Positions 10,001 through 23,677 of a DNA stretch of 64,000 bases are shown here, one piece after another (the stretch's first letter is position 1; every line of letters begins with the position of its first letter). A program made the position numbers and the translations under genes. The stretch comes from Gloeobacter morelensis MG652769 (GTDB lineage: Bacteria > Cyanobacteriota > Cyanobacteriia > Gloeobacterales > Gloeobacteraceae). The notes below the pieces were generated by a model. That model was not told the DNA's origin. It ran no database searches and saw only the letters and a program-made list of their open reading frames with translations. The DNA is taken from NCBI RefSeq assembly GCF_021018745.1, contig NZ_CP063845.1, forward strand, positions 3,968,001 through 4,032,000. Reading direction: 5' to 3'.

Positions 10001-11587
10001 GGAGGCGATTCGATTTTAAGCATCCAGATGGTGGCCCGGGCCCGGCAGGCGGGCGTGCGGCTGACACCCCGGCAGGTGTTCGAGCACCAGACGATCGCCG
10101 GCCTGGCGGCGCTGGCCGATACGGTCCCCACAACTCAAGCTGAGCAAGGACCGATCGTCGGTCCGCTGCCTTTGACACCGATCCAGCGCTGGTTTTTTGA
10201 GCAGGATCTGCCGGGGGCACACCACTGGAACCAGGCGGTGCTGCTGGAGGTGCCCGCCGATCTCAACCTGGACCGGCTGGAGCGGGCGGTGCAACTGCTG
10301 CTGTTGCACCACGATGCTTTGCGGTTGCGCTTTTGCCGGGAAGCGGACGGCTGGCGGCAAGCGTGCGCGCCACCCGGCGAGGTGGTGCCGCTGCGCCGGG
10401 AGAACCTGACGGCAGTGCCGCCCGAGCAGCTGGGGGTAGCCATCGCCGCCGTCGCCGCCGTGGCGCAAGCCGGCCTGCACCTGGAGCAGGGGCCGCTGCT
10501 GCGCGCTGTACACTTCGATTTGGGACCGAACCGGCCGGGCCGGCTGCTGCTGGTGGTTCACCACCTGGCGGTGGACGGTCTCTCCTGGCGCATTCTGTTG
10601 GAGGATCTCGAGACGGCCTGCGGGCAACTCGGCCGCGGCGAGCCCCTCCACCTGCCGTCCAAGACCAGCTCCTTCCGGCAGTGGGCCGAGCATCTCCAGG
10701 CGTACGCCCGCAGCGGGCCGTTGCTCTCGGAGCTGGATTTTTGGCTTTCGCGGCCGTACCACCGGGTAAGCTCCGTGCCGGTGGATTGGACAGATGGAGA
10801 GAACACCGCCGCCACCGCCCGCAGCGTCGCTGTGGCGCTGTCGGCGGAGCGGACCGCTTTGCTGCTGCAGGCGGTACCGCGCGCCTATCGCACCGAGATC
10901 AACGACGTTTTGCTGGCGTCCCTGGCGCAGGGACTCAGCCGGTGGACGGGGGCATCGGCGGTGTTGGTCACCCTGGAGGGCCACGGCCGAGAAGACCTGT
11001 TCGATGGGGTGGACCTGTCGCGGACGGTAGGCTGGTTTACGACATTATTCCCGGTGCTGCTGGAGGTGGACCGGCAGGCCGATCCGGGTAGGCAGTTGCT
11101 GATGGTCAAACAACAGTTGCGGGCTCTTCCGCAGCGGGGCATCGGCTATGGTCTGCTGCGCTATCTGGCGGAGGCGGGACCGGCGCTCCAGCGGTTGCGG
11201 ACGCTGCCGGTAGCCGAGGTGCGCTTCAACTACTTGGGCCAGTTCGATCAGGTGCTGGCGGGCTCGGCACTGCTGGCGCGCGCCCGCGAACCGGTCGGCC
11301 CCACCCGCGCGCTTCACGGCCGCCGCAGCCATCTGCTCGACATCAACGGCTTCATCCTCGAAGGCCGGTTGCACCTGGAGTGGACCTACAGCGAGCAGGT
11401 CCACCGCCGCTCGACGGTCATGGGTCAGGCGGAGGCCTATCTAGCAGCCTTGCAGCAACTGATTGATCAAAGCCAGTCTGCCCCGGCGGGCGGGTTGAGC
11501 AGTGAGGACTTTCCCCAGGCCCGCCTCGATCAGCAGGACCTCGACCAGTTTCTCTCCAAAATTCAGCCGGGAAAACCGCGATCATGA
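7022..11587 (+). CDS. NRPS module: interface-like domain-A(Asp)-PCP-E
   Basis: The product has 1521 residues. Its N-terminal ~430 residues have a condensation-like fold signature, but the HHxxxDG site is replaced by LPALCADA (about residues 140-148), so it is unlikely to condense. The A domain (about 8400-9880) contains the unusual FAADLGHT. Aligned from the conserved CTGG backward, the code reads D-L-T-K-V-G-H-V-G, an aspartate code. The PCP (GGDSILS, Ser997) has the Asp-containing form typical before an epimerase. The E domain (about 10160-11470) shows HHLAVDGLSW, EGHGRE, VGWFTTLFP and NYLGQFD. It overlaps the next gene by 4 bp. Inference: the first domain is an 'interface' domain that recruits the hydroxylase encoded just upstream, and the module yields a D-configured beta-hydroxyaspartyl unit. 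Confidence 0.92.
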   Translation: MSSQKLEGYALSPQQQRLWRLQQRHCTQPYRALCAVSIEGGLDRAAFSNAWRRVVERHEMVRTIFEALPGMALPLQVIRTDLAVPLCEHDWSDREPRLQEQQLGALWETLTQRPFDYTRGPLLEGHLVALGPRQHRLLLALPALCADATALHQWVQQLSDAYAEHLGAAPRLAEPPLQYADLAAWLNELLEADETAAGQDFWRQPPPESPSLQLPFERAGAGDGEYRPQSTSPALLPSALSAKLEHLALRGATSLEMVLLAGWGVLLGRLSGASDVLIGVGCDGRPYPELRQAIGPLARYLPVHCRLAEEPFASVLAQVADATHQGRRWQEYFAWQNLDQMPFWSFGFDYRTWPAAWVVADVRFALQRQSAHIDRCKVELVCVRAGEALTAQLFYDAGLLAAEAVEPLLGRWQALLADAAEQPQLPPGRLAVLGEDERRRLLVDCNSAPAAAPLAGCFPRLFEAQVERTPDATALVYEAQQLTYRELNRRANQLAHHLRSRGVGPQVRVGLQLERSLEMVIALLGVWKAGGAYVPLDPALPAPRLAWMAEDAQVQLVLATGADAQRSGDDRRIRLDAEQAAITRHSEANLDPAVELSHLAYVLYTSGSTGHPKGVAVEHGHLLNYLQGILPQLDLSPGASFALVSTFAADLGHTVLFPALCTGGCLHIVSGQRAFDADALAAYSRLHGIDCLKIVPSHLGALLSAARAADLLPRRCLVLGGETCSWELIAKLRQLAPSCRILNHYGPTETTVGVLTHLVEDRPHPDAATVPLGRPLANSQVYVLDEHRQPVPVGIPGELYIGGRSVARGYLNRPELSAEKFLPDPFDTQPGARLYRTGDRVRWLPDGQLEFLGRLDGQIKLRGFRIEPGEIEAVLAQHPAVSAAAVALREEGSAQPQLVAYIVPAADGLDLESLRPYLRERLAPYMIPSRCVALRALPLTPNGKLDRRALPAPDTAISREAAPHTPAEQVLAQIWAQLLRRERVGIYDNFFELGGDSILSIQMVARARQAGVRLTPRQVFEHQTIAGLAALADTVPTTQAEQGPIVGPLPLTPIQRWFFEQDLPGAHHWNQAVLLEVPADLNLDRLERAVQLLLLHHDALRLRFCREADGWRQACAPPGEVVPLRRENLTAVPPEQLGVAIAAVAAVAQAGLHLEQGPLLRAVHFDLGPNRPGRLLLVVHHLAVDGLSWRILLEDLETACGQLGRGEPLHLPSKTSSFRQWAEHLQAYARSGPLLSELDFWLSRPYHRVSSVPVDWTDGENTAATARSVAVALSAERTALLLQAVPRAYRTEINDVLLASLAQGLSRWTGASAVLVTLEGHGREDLFDGVDLSRTVGWFTTLFPVLLEVDRQADPGRQLLMVKQQLRALPQRGIGYGLLRYLAEAGPALQRLRTLPVAEVRFNYLGQFDQVLAGSALLARAREPVGPTRALHGRRSHLLDINGFILEGRLHLEWTYSEQVHRRSTVMGQAEAYLAALQQLIDQSQSAPAGGLSSEDFPQARLDQQDLDQFLSKIQPGKPRS

Positions 11588-14500
11588 CCACCCACGATAT
11601 CGCCGATCTTTACGAACTGTCGCCTTTACAGCAGGGTATCCTCTTCCACAGCCTTGAGGCTCCCGACCCGGGGATGTACTGCGTTCAGTTGCGCTTCGAA
11701 TTGCAGGGCGCACTGGATGCGGACATCTTCGCGCGCTGCTGGCAGCTGGTAATCGACCGGCAGGCGGTCTTGCGCACCTCCTTCCACTGGCAGGAAGCGG
11801 ACAAGCCGCTGCAAGTCGTCCATCGGCGGGTGCAACTGCCTTTGCAGCAGTTGGATTGGCGCGCTGTGCCGGCCGACCGGCAGCAGGAGCAGCTGGAAGA
11901 CTACATAGCAGCGGATCGCCAAATTGGCTTCGATCTCTCGCAACCGCCGCTGATGCGCCTGGCTTTAATCCGCCTGGAGGAGCAACGTTACCAGTGCCTC
12001 TGGAGCAAGCACCATTTAATCTTAGACGGCTGGTCCACGGCGCTGGTGCTCAAAGAAGCGCTCGAACTGTATCACATTATTCACCAGGGTCTACCGTGGC
12101 CGCCGGCCGTGGGATTGGCCTATCGCGACTACATTGCCTGGCTGCAGCAGCAAGATCTCCAGCAGGCGGAAAATTTTTGGCGGCAGGCTCTGCGCGGTTT
12201 TTCCGCCCCAACGCCGCTGGGGGTGGGCTGCCAGACGAACGGGGCGAAGGAAGCAGGCGGTGCCGAGCAACTCCTGCACCTGCCGCAGGCACTGAGCGAG
12301 CAGCTGCAGCGGCAGGTGCGTGCGCACCAGCTGACGCTCAATACCTTGATCCAGGGGGCCTGGGCGCTGCTGCTCAGCCGCTATAGCGGCGAGGCGGACG
12401 TCGTCTTCGGAGCCACCTGCTCCGGCCGGCCGGCTGCGCTGAGCGGGGTTGAGACGATGGTGGGCTTATTTATCAACACCCTGCCGGTGCGCGTTCAGGT
12501 GCAGCCGGATTGCACTGTGCTCGGCTGGCTCAAGCAGTTGCAGGTGCAGCAGGCGCTCGCTCGCCAGTTCGAGTACAGCCCGCTGGTGGAGGTGCAGGGA
12601 TGGAGCGCGGTGCCCCGGGGACTACCGTTGTTCGAGAGTATCGTCGTTTTCGAGAACTACCCGGTGGATCCGTCGCTGCGGCAGATGGAGGCAGGTTTTC
12701 GCGTCAGCCGTGTACACACTGTGGAGCGAACAAACTATCCGCTGACGGTGATCGCCGTGCTGGGCGGGCAACTGTCGCTGCGCGTGCTGTACGAGCCGCA
12801 GCGCTTTGACGTCCCGACAATCGAGCGGATGCTCGGGCACCTGCAGATGCTGCTGAGCGGTCTGGCGTCGCACCTGGAGGCTGGGTGCCTCGCGGAGGTA
12901 CCGATGCTTACCCCAGCAGAACGTCAACAGTTGCTCGGGAAGTGGAACGCCACCAGGCGCGCCTTTGCACAGGACCGTTGCCTGCACGCGCTGTTTGAAG
13001 ACCAGGTGGAGCGTACACCGGACGCGGTGGCCGCAGTGTGTGCCGGCCGCGAGCTGACTTACCGGCAACTCGACGAGCAGGCTAACCAGTTGGCGCACCA
13101 CCTGCAGGCGCTTGGGGCCGGTCCGGACGTGCCGGTGGGTCTGTGTCTGGAGCGCTCCGAGCGAATGCTGGTGGGCTTGCTGGGGATTCTCAAAGCCGGG
13201 AGCGCCTATGTGCCGCTGGATGCGGCCTATCCCGAGGCGCGGCTCGCTTCGATGCTGGCGGACGCCCAGGCGCCGGTGGTGGTTACCGAGCAACACCTGG
13301 CTTCGAGACTGGATTGCTCGGGGGTGCAGACGGTTTACCTGGACACCGAAGGCGAGGTGATTGCCCGCCGGGGGGTGCACCTCCCCCACAGCCAGGTGCG
13401 CTGCGATCACCTTGCTTATATCATTTACACCTCCGGTTCCACCGGCCGACCCAAGGGTGTCGCCATCGAGCATCGCAGCGCCGTCACCCTGATGCATTGG
13501 GCGCGTGAGGTTTTTTCGCCCCAGACGCTCAGCGGGGTGCTGGCGGCCACTTCCCTCTGCTTCGACCTGTCGGTCTTCGAGTTGTTCGCGCCTCTGTGCT
13601 GGGGAGGCCGGGTGCTGCTGGTCGAGAACATCCTGGCGGCGCGGGACGCTACTGGCGAAGTCACTTTGATCAACACTGTGCCCTCCGCGCTTGTGGAGTT
13701 GCTGCGCCTGCAGGAGCTGCCCGCCTCGGTGCACACCGTCAACTTAGCCGGCGAGCCGCTGCCGCCGGGGCTGGTCCGCCGGCTGTACCATCAGGGCCAT
13801 ATCCGGCAGGTCTTCAACCTTTACGGTCCCTCGGAGGACACCACCTACTCCACCTGGGCCCTGGCGTCCCCCGATGGGGAAGGACCGGTGCCCATCGGCC
13901 GTCCGCTGGCCAACACACAGGTGTACGTCCTCGATGACCACCGCCAACCGCTGCCCGTCGGCATCCCCGGCGAACTGTATATCGGCGGCGCCGGTCTGGC
14001 CCGCGGCTATCTCAACCAACCCCAACTGAGCGCCGAGCGCTTCGTCCCCAATCCCTTCGACGAGCAGCCGGGAGCGCGGCTCTACCGCACCGGCGACCGG
14101 GTGCGCTGGTTGCCCGACGGCCAACTCGAATTTCTCGGTCGCCTCGACGGGCAGATCAAACTGCGCGGCTTTCGCATCGAACCGGGGGAGATTGAGGCGG
14201 TGTTGGGTGCCCACCCGCAGGTGCAGCAGGCGGTGGTGCTCGCGGACGGTGAGCCGGCGCGGCTGGTGGCGTACGTGGCGGGACACGACCCGCACAGGCC
14301 GCCGCCGGAGGAGTCGCTGCGGCAGTACCTGCGCGCACGGCTGCCGGAGTACATGGTGCCGTCGGTGTTTGTGGTGTTGCCCTCGCTGCCGCTGACGCCC
14401 AACGGCAAGCTGGACCGCAAGGCTCTACCCCAGCCGCTGATGGAGCGCGCCGCGGCGCACGACACTTTCGTACCTGCGCGGACCTCGATCGAGCAACGGC

Positions 14501-17500
14501 TGGCTCAGCTCTGGAGCGAACTGCTGAGGGTTCATCCCATCGGCATGGGGGACAGCTTCTTGGCCCTGGGCGGGCATTCGCTGCTGGCCACCCGGCTGGT
14601 TGCCCGCGTGCGCGAGTCTTTCGAAGTGGATTTGCCGTTGCGCAGCGTGTTTGAAGCATCGACGGCCGCTGAACTGGCAGCGCGGATCGAGGCGCTGCAG
14701 GTGCAAGCGGTTCCGGTCGCAGCCCCGCTGCCGCTGTTGGCGCGGCCCGAGCGGCTGCCGCTGTCGTTTGCCCAGGAGCGGCTGTGGTTTCTCGAACAGC
14801 TGCAGCCCGGCACCTGCACATACCACATTCCTATTGCCCTGCACCTGAGCGGCCCATTGGACGCAGCAGCTCTGGAGCAAGCTTTCCAGGCGCTCCTGCA
14901 GCGCCACGAGTCTTTGCGGACTACCTTTCACCTGGAGGAAGGGCAACCTGTTCAGCGCATCGCCACGGCCGTGTCCCGAGCGCTGCCGCTATTGGATTTG
15001 CAGGCGCTGCCCGCCGAACAACAGCAGCAGCAGGCACAGCAGCGATTTGCCCAACTATCCCGGCAACCGTTTGCACTGGCAGTGGAGCCGCCGGTGCGCG
15101 TGCAGCTGCTGCGCTTGGACGAGCAAGACCACCGCCTGCTGCTGGTCTTCCACCACATCGCCTTCGACGAATGGTCCGCAAGAGTGCTCACCCAAGAACT
15201 CACCCACCTCTACCGCGCCTTCCACACCGGCACCCCACCCCAACTGCCCGAGCTGAGTGTGCAGTACGCCGATTTCGCCCTCCAGCAACGCCACACCCTC
15301 CAAGAAACCACCCTCCAGACACTGCTCGATTTTTGGCAACAACTCCTGCCCACACCCCTGCCGGTGTTGCAGCTGCCCACCGACCACCCCAGACCACCCG
15401 TGCAAACTTTCGGCGGCAGGCGACACACCCTGACACTTGAGCCTGCTTTGAGTGCACAACTGCACGCCCTGGCCCGCCGACATCAAGCGACGCTGTTTAT
15501 GACCCTGCTGGCCGCTTTCGCCGGGCTGCTCAGCCGCCACAGCGCCCAGCACAGCGTGCTTGTCGGCATTCCAGCGGCCAACCGCGAACACCACCAGCTG
15601 CAGCACACGATTGGGCTATTGACCAACACGCTGGTGCTACCGGTCGATTTGGGCGACGACCCCGACTTTGCGACACTGCTGATGCGGGTGCGCCAGATCG
15701 CTTTGCAGGCATACGACCATCAGCAGCTGCCGTTCGAGAAACTGGTCGAACACCTCCAACCGCAGCGCGAGTTGGGCCAAAATCCGCTTTTTCAGGTGCT
15801 GTTCAGTTTACAAAATGCGCCCCTGCAGCCGTGGCAATGGCCGGAGGGGCTACGGGTGGTACCTGAGACCATCGATACCGAAACGGCCAAGTTCGATTTG
15901 TCGCTGTCGATTGTGGAGAGTGCGCAGGGCTTGCGGGCGAGTTTCGAGTACAACAGCGCGCTCTTTGAGGCGGCGACCATCGAGCGCTGGGCGGAGCATT
16001 ATCGCAATTTACTCAGTGCCGTCGTCGCAGCACCGACGGTGCGTTTGTCGCAGCTGGCGATTTTGGAAGAGCCGGAGCGGCAGCAGTTGCAGCAGTGGGG
16101 TCGTGGGACGGACGCGGTGCTCTCAGCACCCAGTGTGGTCGATTTGTTTGCGGCCCAGGTGCGGCGCACGCCGCAGGCGACGGCGGTGGTGCACCGCCAG
16201 GAGCGGCTCACTTATGCGCAGTTGGCCGAGCGCGCTGAGCGGTTGGCGGGGTACTTGCACGCTTTGGGAGTGGGAGCCGGGGTGCGCGTCGGGGTGTTGG
16301 TGGAGCGCTCGGTGGCGATGGTGGTGGCGGTGTTGGCGGTGTTGAAAGCGGGGGGGTCGTACGTGCCTTTGGAAGCAAGTTTGCCGGTGGAGCGTCTGCG
16401 GTGGATGGTGTCGGATGCGGGGGTGGGGTGGGTGTTGAGCGATGGCTGTTCTGGGGTGGCGGAGCAGTTGGATGTCAGGTGGGTGGACCTGGAGGCGGTG
16501 GCAGAGCAACTTGCCCAAGCAGCCCAGGTGCCGGAGCCGGTGGCGGTGCGTGGGGAGGAGGAGGCGTATCTCATTTACACTTCCGGCTCTACAGGTAGAC
16601 CCAAGGGGGTCCAGGTGCTCCACAGCGGCGTGGCCAACTTTTTGGAGGCCATGGGCCGGCAACTGCATTTGAGCGCTAAGGACGTGCTGCTGGCGGTGAC
16701 GACGCTTTCCTTCGACATTGCCGTGCTGGAGTTGCTGCTACCGCTGACGGTCGGAGCGCAGACGGTCGTCGCCGATCGCCAGACAGTCCTGGATGGCCGA
16801 CGCCTGGCGCAGTTACTAGAACAATCGGGTGCAACGGTGATGCAGGCGACGCCATCCGGCTGGCGCTTGCTCCTGGAATCCGGCTGGCAGGGATGTGCCG
16901 GGCTGACGATGTTGTGCGGCGGCGAGGCGCTGATGCCGGAGCTGGCCGGACGGCTGCTGGAACGGGGTGCCGCCCTCTGGAATCTGTACGGTCCCACGGA
17001 GACGACTATCTGGTCTACGGCTGCTCGGCTGACGGCGGCCGAGCAGCCGGTGCCCATCGGCCGTCCGCTGGCCAACACACAGGTGTACGTCCTCGATGAC
17101 CACCGCCAACCGCTGCCCGTCGGCATCCCCGGCGAACTGTATATCGGCGGCGCCGGTCTGGCCCGCGGCTATCTCAACCAACCCCAACTGAGCGCCGAGC
17201 GCTTCGTCCCCAATCCCTTCGACGAGCAGCCGGGAGCGCGGCTCTACCGCACCGGCGACCGGGTGCGCTGGTTGCCCGACGGCCAACTCGAATTTCTCGG
17301 TCGCCTCGACGGGCAGATCAAACTGCGCGGCTTTCGCATCGAACCGGGGGAGATTGAGGCGGTGTTGGGTGCCCACCCGCAGGTGCAGCAGGCGGTGGTG
17401 CTCGCGGACGGTGAGCCGGCGCGGCTGGTGGCGTACGTGGCGGGACACGACCCGCACAGGCCGCCGCCGGAGGAGTCGCTGCGGCAGTACCTGCGCGCAC

Positions 17501-17998
17501 GGCTGCCGGAGTACATGGTGCCGTCGGTGTTTGTGGTGTTGCCCTCGCTGCCGCTGACGCCCAACGGCAAGCTGGACCGCAAGGCTCTACCCCAGCCGCA
17601 GGCAGGCCGGCCCCGTTCACAGACGGCCTTTGTCTTGCCGGGCACCGAGGCGGAGCGCACCGTCGCCGCCATCTGGCAGGAGGTGCTGCAGTTGGAGAAG
17701 GTGGGCGTGCACGATCACTTTTTCGACCTTGGGGGCACCTCGCTGCTGGCCGTCCAGGTGCACAACCGTCTGCGCGACGCCTTTGCCAAGGAGCTGTCGA
17801 TTATCGATCTGTTCCGCTATCCAACGGTCCAGGCACTCGCGCAGCACCTCGGTTCCGCCGATGATAGGCCGGTTGATTTGGCGGCCGAGCGGCGCAGCGG
17901 GCAACAACAAACCGGCAAAGAACGGCTCAAGACGCGCTTGCAACGGCGGCAGCAGGCGCATGCGCACGAACAGACAACCGAAGCGCGGGGATCCGACG

Positions 17999-18006
<8 letters not shown>
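11584..18006 (+). CDS. Bimodular NRPS: C-A(Ala-like)-PCP-C-A(Gly)-PCP
   Basis: This 2140-residue protein starts with a C domain whose motifs (YELSPLQQGILFHS, KHHLILDGWS) match the D-to-L type, as expected after the upstream epimerase. A1 (about 12990-14420) reads D-L-F-N-N-A-L-T-Y, a small-residue code reported for Ala (sometimes Gly). PCP1 (GGHSLLATR) follows. C2 (about 14740-16060; HHIAFDEWS) is the L-to-L type. A2 (about 16130-17590) reads D-I-L-Q-L-G-L-I-W, a Gly code. PCP2 has GGTSLLAVQ. The C-terminal ~50 residues are basic/Gln-rich and could dock to the PKS. Long DNA blocks are shared with the first NRPS gene and between its own two A domains, so assembly artefacts should be excluded before trusting the exact length. 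Confidence 0.92.
13885..14437 (+). repeat. Perfect 553-bp repeat, copy 1 (A-domain C-terminal part)
   Basis: This stretch appears identical to 17047-17599 (offset 3162), with mismatches directly at both ends. It encodes the A-domain segment from the A6 region to A10 (NGKLDRKALPQP) in the first module of the same protein. The specificity core upstream differs between the copies. Confidence 0.9.
15063..16601 (+). repeat. Long NRPS repeat, copy 2 (C domain to A3 motif)
   Basis: This is the second copy of 1458-3004. Bases 15063-16195 look identical to 1458-2590. Beyond that the copies diverge slightly, including a short indel in the linker before the A3 motif, and then completely in the specificity core (Gly here, Pro in the other copy). 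Confidence 0.9.
17047..17599 (+). repeat. Perfect 553-bp repeat, copy 2
   Basis: This is the second copy of 13885-14437, in the second A domain of the same NRPS. The encoded protein is identical from VPIGRPLANTQ to RKALPQP. Confidence 0.9.
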
Positions 18007-22618
<4,612 letters not shown>

Positions 22619-22619
22619 C

Positions 22620-23378
22620 TCAAAGCCCCGCCTCGTGCAGTTGCTGCTGAAGCGCTTGCAGCAGAAGTATCTGGGAGGTGTGCAAAAAAAAGTGGTCGCC
22701 TGGAAGCAGGTAGCGCGCAAAGGCTGCCTTCGTCTGCTCCCGCCAACCTTCCAGTTCACTGAGGCTGACTTCAGGATCTTGCAGGCCGCCGAAGACCGTG
22801 ATCGGGCACGGTAGCAGGGTCTCACTCGTGTAGCGATACGTCTCGCACACAGCGAAATCGGCCCGCAAAGTCGGCAATAACAACTCCATCAACTCGGCGT
22901 CGGCCAAGGCGGCCCTGGGTGTGCCGTTGAGACGGCGCAGTCTTTCGATCAGTTCCTGGGCGGGCAACCGATGCAGTTGGACCGCATCCGCGTCCGTCGC
23001 CATCTGGGGAGCGCGGCGGGCAGAGACGAAAAGGTGCACCGGGGCGAGGTTGTGCTCGCGCTTGAGCATCCGGGCAAGCTCAAAAGCGATCAGTGCTCCC
23101 ATGCTGTGGCCGAACAGAGCGACGGGCCGATCCTGGTATGGGGCCAGCGCCGCCGCGGCGGCGCGAACGAGAGGGGGCAACTCCGTAAATGGGGCTTCCG
23201 CCAAACGGCCACCGTGGCCGGGCAATTCGAGGGCGCCGACTTCCAGGCTCTCCGGCAGGCGACTGGGCCAGTTGCGAAAAACGTGGGCTGCCCCGCCGGC
23301 ATACGGAAAGCAAAATAACCGCAGCCGAGCCCGGGGATTCGGCCTGGGAAAGACGACCCATTTGCTGGAAACGGCCAT
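22620..23378 (-). CDS. Type II (editing) thioesterase
   Basis: This 252-residue alpha/beta hydrolase has the type II thioesterase landmarks: FCFPYAGGAA near the N terminus, nucleophile GHSMG around residue 92, Asp in GGLQDPEVS and His in GDHFFL. The ATG at 23378 gives the usual family length of about 250; the longer frame adds an unlikely 52-residue lead. It is convergent with the PKS, with one base between the two stop codons. Known: such enzymes remove wrong acyl groups from carrier domains. Inference: it edits this assembly line, and since no integrated TE is visible it might also help release. The 299 bp between it and the receptor gene hold the receptor promoter. Confidence 0.9.
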   Translation of the reverse strand: MAVSSKWVVFPRPNPRARLRLFCFPYAGGAAHVFRNWPSRLPESLEVGALELPGHGGRLAEAPFTELPPLVRAAAAALAPYQDRPVALFGHSMGALIAFELARMLKREHNLAPVHLFVSARRAPQMATDADAVQLHRLPAQELIERLRRLNGTPRAALADAELMELLLPTLRADFAVCETYRYTSETLLPCPITVFGGLQDPEVSLSELEGWREQTKAAFARYLLPGDHFFLHTSQILLLQALQQQLHEAGL

Positions 23379-23557
23379 CACGCTCTTATCGCAGCGACTC
23401 CATCGTAAAAGATTACCGCAACATCCGGTACAGCCGACCTTCAGCGGCTCTGCCCGTCCAGCTTCCCAAAAGCGATCTTTTGAGGCTTGCTGCCGAACGC
23501 GCCCAAATTCAGCTCCACGCCAGTGCGCCGCCACACTATCGAAAGCCCATTAAACTA

Positions 23558-23586
23558 TTGACAAGTAATTTCAATAAAGATAGTCT
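23558..23586 (+). promoter_or_regulatory. Putative promoter of the TonB receptor/PepSY operon
   Basis: A perfect TTGACA (23558-23563) is followed by a 17-bp AT-rich spacer and TAGTCT (23581-23586), about 90 bp before the receptor start. A similar arrangement precedes two other iron-uptake loci (38289-38317 and 40954-40982). No clear classical Fur box was recognised. Confidence 0.5.
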
Positions 23587-23677
23587 GCTTCCACGTCTAG
23601 AAAAAGCCATTCGCTGGTGATGGGCAGCAGCAGTTGACCCATCATTTTTCTTGAGCGCATCGAGAGGAGGAGTTTCC

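Noticed and set aside
22620-23378. Terminal product-releasing thioesterase
   Set aside because: It is a free-standing type II enzyme on the opposite strand; an editing role is the conservative call, and release is only raised as a question.
23535-23677. Classical Fur box upstream of the TonB receptor
   Set aside because: No stretch matched the 19-bp consensus well enough; only a promoter-like pair and AT-rich spacer can be supported.
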